Below, one piece after another: positions 6,033 to 6,703 of a DNA stretch of 6,703 nucleotides (positions within the stretch are counted from its first letter, which is position 1; each line of letters begins with the position of its first letter). The position numbers were made by a program, and so were the translations under genes. The DNA lies in assembly GCA_959018215.1 (NCBI GenBank), contig CAUEKL010000134.1, forward strand, positions 1-6,703, read 5' to 3'. This DNA is from an uncultured Gemmiger sp. GTDB lineage: Bacteria; Bacillota; Clostridia; Oscillospirales; Ruminococcaceae. A model generated the notes under the pieces. That model saw only the letters and a list, made by a program, of their open reading frames with translations, was not told the DNA's origin and did no database searches.

Positions 6033-6703
6033 ATGCAGGTGCGGTCCAAAATCCTGTACCGGACGGGTCCGGTGGAACTGGCCAGCTGCTCCTTCGGGCA
6101 AAGCAGCAAGGTCAGCTATCTGCAGATGATCACGGCGGTGTCGGCCATCGTCAACGGCGGAAATCTGATGCAGCCTTATATTGTGCAGTCCATCACCGAC
6201 GCCGATGGCCAGACCGTCAGGACGGTACAGCCCACCGTCAAGCGGCGGGTCATCTCGGAGGAAACCTCCGCCGCCATGCGTACCCTGATGGAAGGGGTGG
6301 TCACCACCGGCACCGGCAAAAACGGAGCGGTGGCCGGATACCGGGTGGGCGGCAAGACCGGCACCAGCCAGAAGCTGGACAGCGAGGATGCCTCCGCCCG
6401 CATTGCCAGCTTTGTGGCGGTGGCTCCCATCGACGACCCCAAGATCGCGGTGCTGATCTGCCTGGACGAACCCCACAGCTGGACCACCAGCGGCGGCGCC
6501 TTGTCCGGTCCGGTCTGCGCCGAAGTGCTGGAACAGGCCCTGCCGTACCTGGGCATTGAACCCAGCTACACCGAAGCCGAGCTGGAAAAATACTTTACCC
6601 AGGTGCCGGATGTGTCCGGCTGGCGTGTGACCGCTGCCAAACAAAAACTGGCCGAATACGGCCTGGAAGCCGCCGTGGTGGGGGACGGGGAGCGGGTCAC
6701 CAG
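6033..6703 (+). CDS. Class B penicillin-binding protein, C-terminal part (KTG motif and PASTA start), cut by window edge
   Basis: Native PBP sequence is in frame from 6066 (G-P-V-E-L-A-S-C-S-F-G-Q) and is the direct continuation of residue V446 of the left part. The third transpeptidase motif is GGKTGTSQ, with KTG at 6354-6362 (about residues 540-542 of the rejoined protein). After the transpeptidase fold, VPDVSGW (from 6603, about residue 623) opens a PASTA domain that runs out of the window. The element happens to supply an in-frame ATG at 6033, adding MQVRSKILYRT before the PBP part. There is no ribosome site before it and a terminator stands just upstream. Such a product would lack the membrane anchor and the catalytic serine. 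I read it as the separated second half of one gene, not as an independent gene. Confidence 0.88.
   Translation, partial: MQVRSKILYRTGPVELASCSFGQSSKVSYLQMITAVSAIVNGGNLMQPYIVQSITDADGQTVRTVQPTVKRRVISEETSAAMRTLMEGVVTTGTGKNGAVAGYRVGGKTGTSQKLDSEDASARIASFVAVAPIDDPKIAVLICLDEPHSWTTSGGALSGPVCAEVLEQALPYLGIEPSYTEAELEKYFTQVPDVSGWRVTAAKQKLAEYGLEAAVVGDGERVT
6036..6090 (+). repeat. attR: right junction of the integrated element
   Basis: The core ACCGGACGGGTCCGGTG (6058-6074) has perfect arms, ACCGGAC and GTCCGGT, around GG (6065-6066). The element arm on its left (6038-6064) is the near inverse of the arm at 1662-1688 (23 of 27 positions pair). To its right is PBP coding sequence. The C at 6064, against T at 1659, is explained if crossover occurs at GG and the C comes from attP. 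Confidence 0.88.

Larger units (their letters stand above)
1660..6074. mobile_element. 4,405-bp serine-recombinase integrative element inserted in a PBP gene (skin-like candidate)
   Basis: The span includes both copies of the 10-bp identical core; one copy plus the interior is 4,405 bp, which is not a multiple of three, so the PBP frame is broken while it is present. Contents are a leftward LysR regulator, a TasA/camelysin-like protein and a SipW-type peptidase, then a rightward 47-residue ORF and a large serine recombinase. No relaxase, type IV secretion, replication or phage structural gene is present, so self-transfer looks unlikely. Joining 1669 to 6075 restores an uninterrupted PBP frame (A-D-R-M-G-P-V-E-L-A-S). 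This is direct evidence that the target was an intact gene and that the integration was precise. Whether it still excises, and whether this is programmed, is inference. Confidence 0.92.

Noticed and set aside
1653..6074. Invertible segment flanked by inverted repeats
   Set aside because: The end arms are inverted, but they are the two halves of attP. The cores, judged by the GG centre and the split PBP, are in direct orientation, so excision is the expected outcome.
4391..6109. 572-residue open frame on the minus strand opposite the recombinase
   Set aside because: It is a shadow of GC-rich coding sequence on the other strand, has no family-like motifs, and conflicts with the clear recombinase on the plus strand.
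6029..6559. 176-residue plus-strand ORF at the right end
   Set aside because: It is out of frame with the PBP half, which has the FGQ, KTG and PASTA motifs; it is a frame shadow.
1..6703. CRISPR array, tRNA, rRNA or insertion sequence
   Set aside because: No spaced repeat array, no tRNA-like cloverleaf, no rRNA sequence and no DDE transposase or IS ends were seen.

Overview
The window looks like a GC-rich Bacillota genome. The likeliest source is a gut member of the Oscillospiraceae/Ruminococcaceae (Faecalibacterium, Gemmiger or Subdoligranulum type). This is inferred from GC-rich codon use with strong AGGAGG-type ribosome sites, a SpoVD/FtsI-type penicillin-binding protein with a PASTA domain, a SipW/TasA-type secretion pair and a clostridial-style large serine recombinase. 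No rRNA or marker gene is present to fix the taxon.

The central result is that one class B penicillin-binding protein (PBP) gene is split in two by a compact site-specific element of 4,405 bp. The left part (332-1669) carries the membrane anchor, the dimerisation domain and the SxxK and SxN active-site motifs. The right part (6066 to the window end) carries the KTG motif and the start of a PASTA domain. Joining the halves at the shared core GGGTCCGGTG (1660-1669 and 6065-6074) restores one reading frame through the conserved stretch MGPVELA...SFGQ. The core sits in a 17-bp direct repeat with one mismatch. The inner ends of the element form a 56-bp imperfect palindrome when joined, as expected for the attP site of a large serine integrase.

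The element holds four recognisable genes plus a small one. On the minus strand, in transcription order, are a LysR-type regulator, a TasA/camelysin-like secreted protein with a SipW-type signal peptide, and a SipW-type signal peptidase. On the plus strand, divergent from the LysR gene, are a 47-residue ORF and a large serine recombinase that overlaps it by 26 bp. Terminators close both operons next to the element ends. No conjugation, replication or phage structural genes are visible.

Upstream of the PBP gene, on the minus strand, is the start of a probable O6-alkylguanine-DNA alkyltransferase gene, cut by the window edge, with a good promoter that helps fix its start.

Working model (inference): the element is a skin-like switch. 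With the element in place, the cell can make the secreted protein and its peptidase but only a truncated PBP. Excision by the serine recombinase would restore the PBP and remove the cassette from the chromosome. The LysR protein and the 47-residue protein are the obvious candidates for deciding when this happens.
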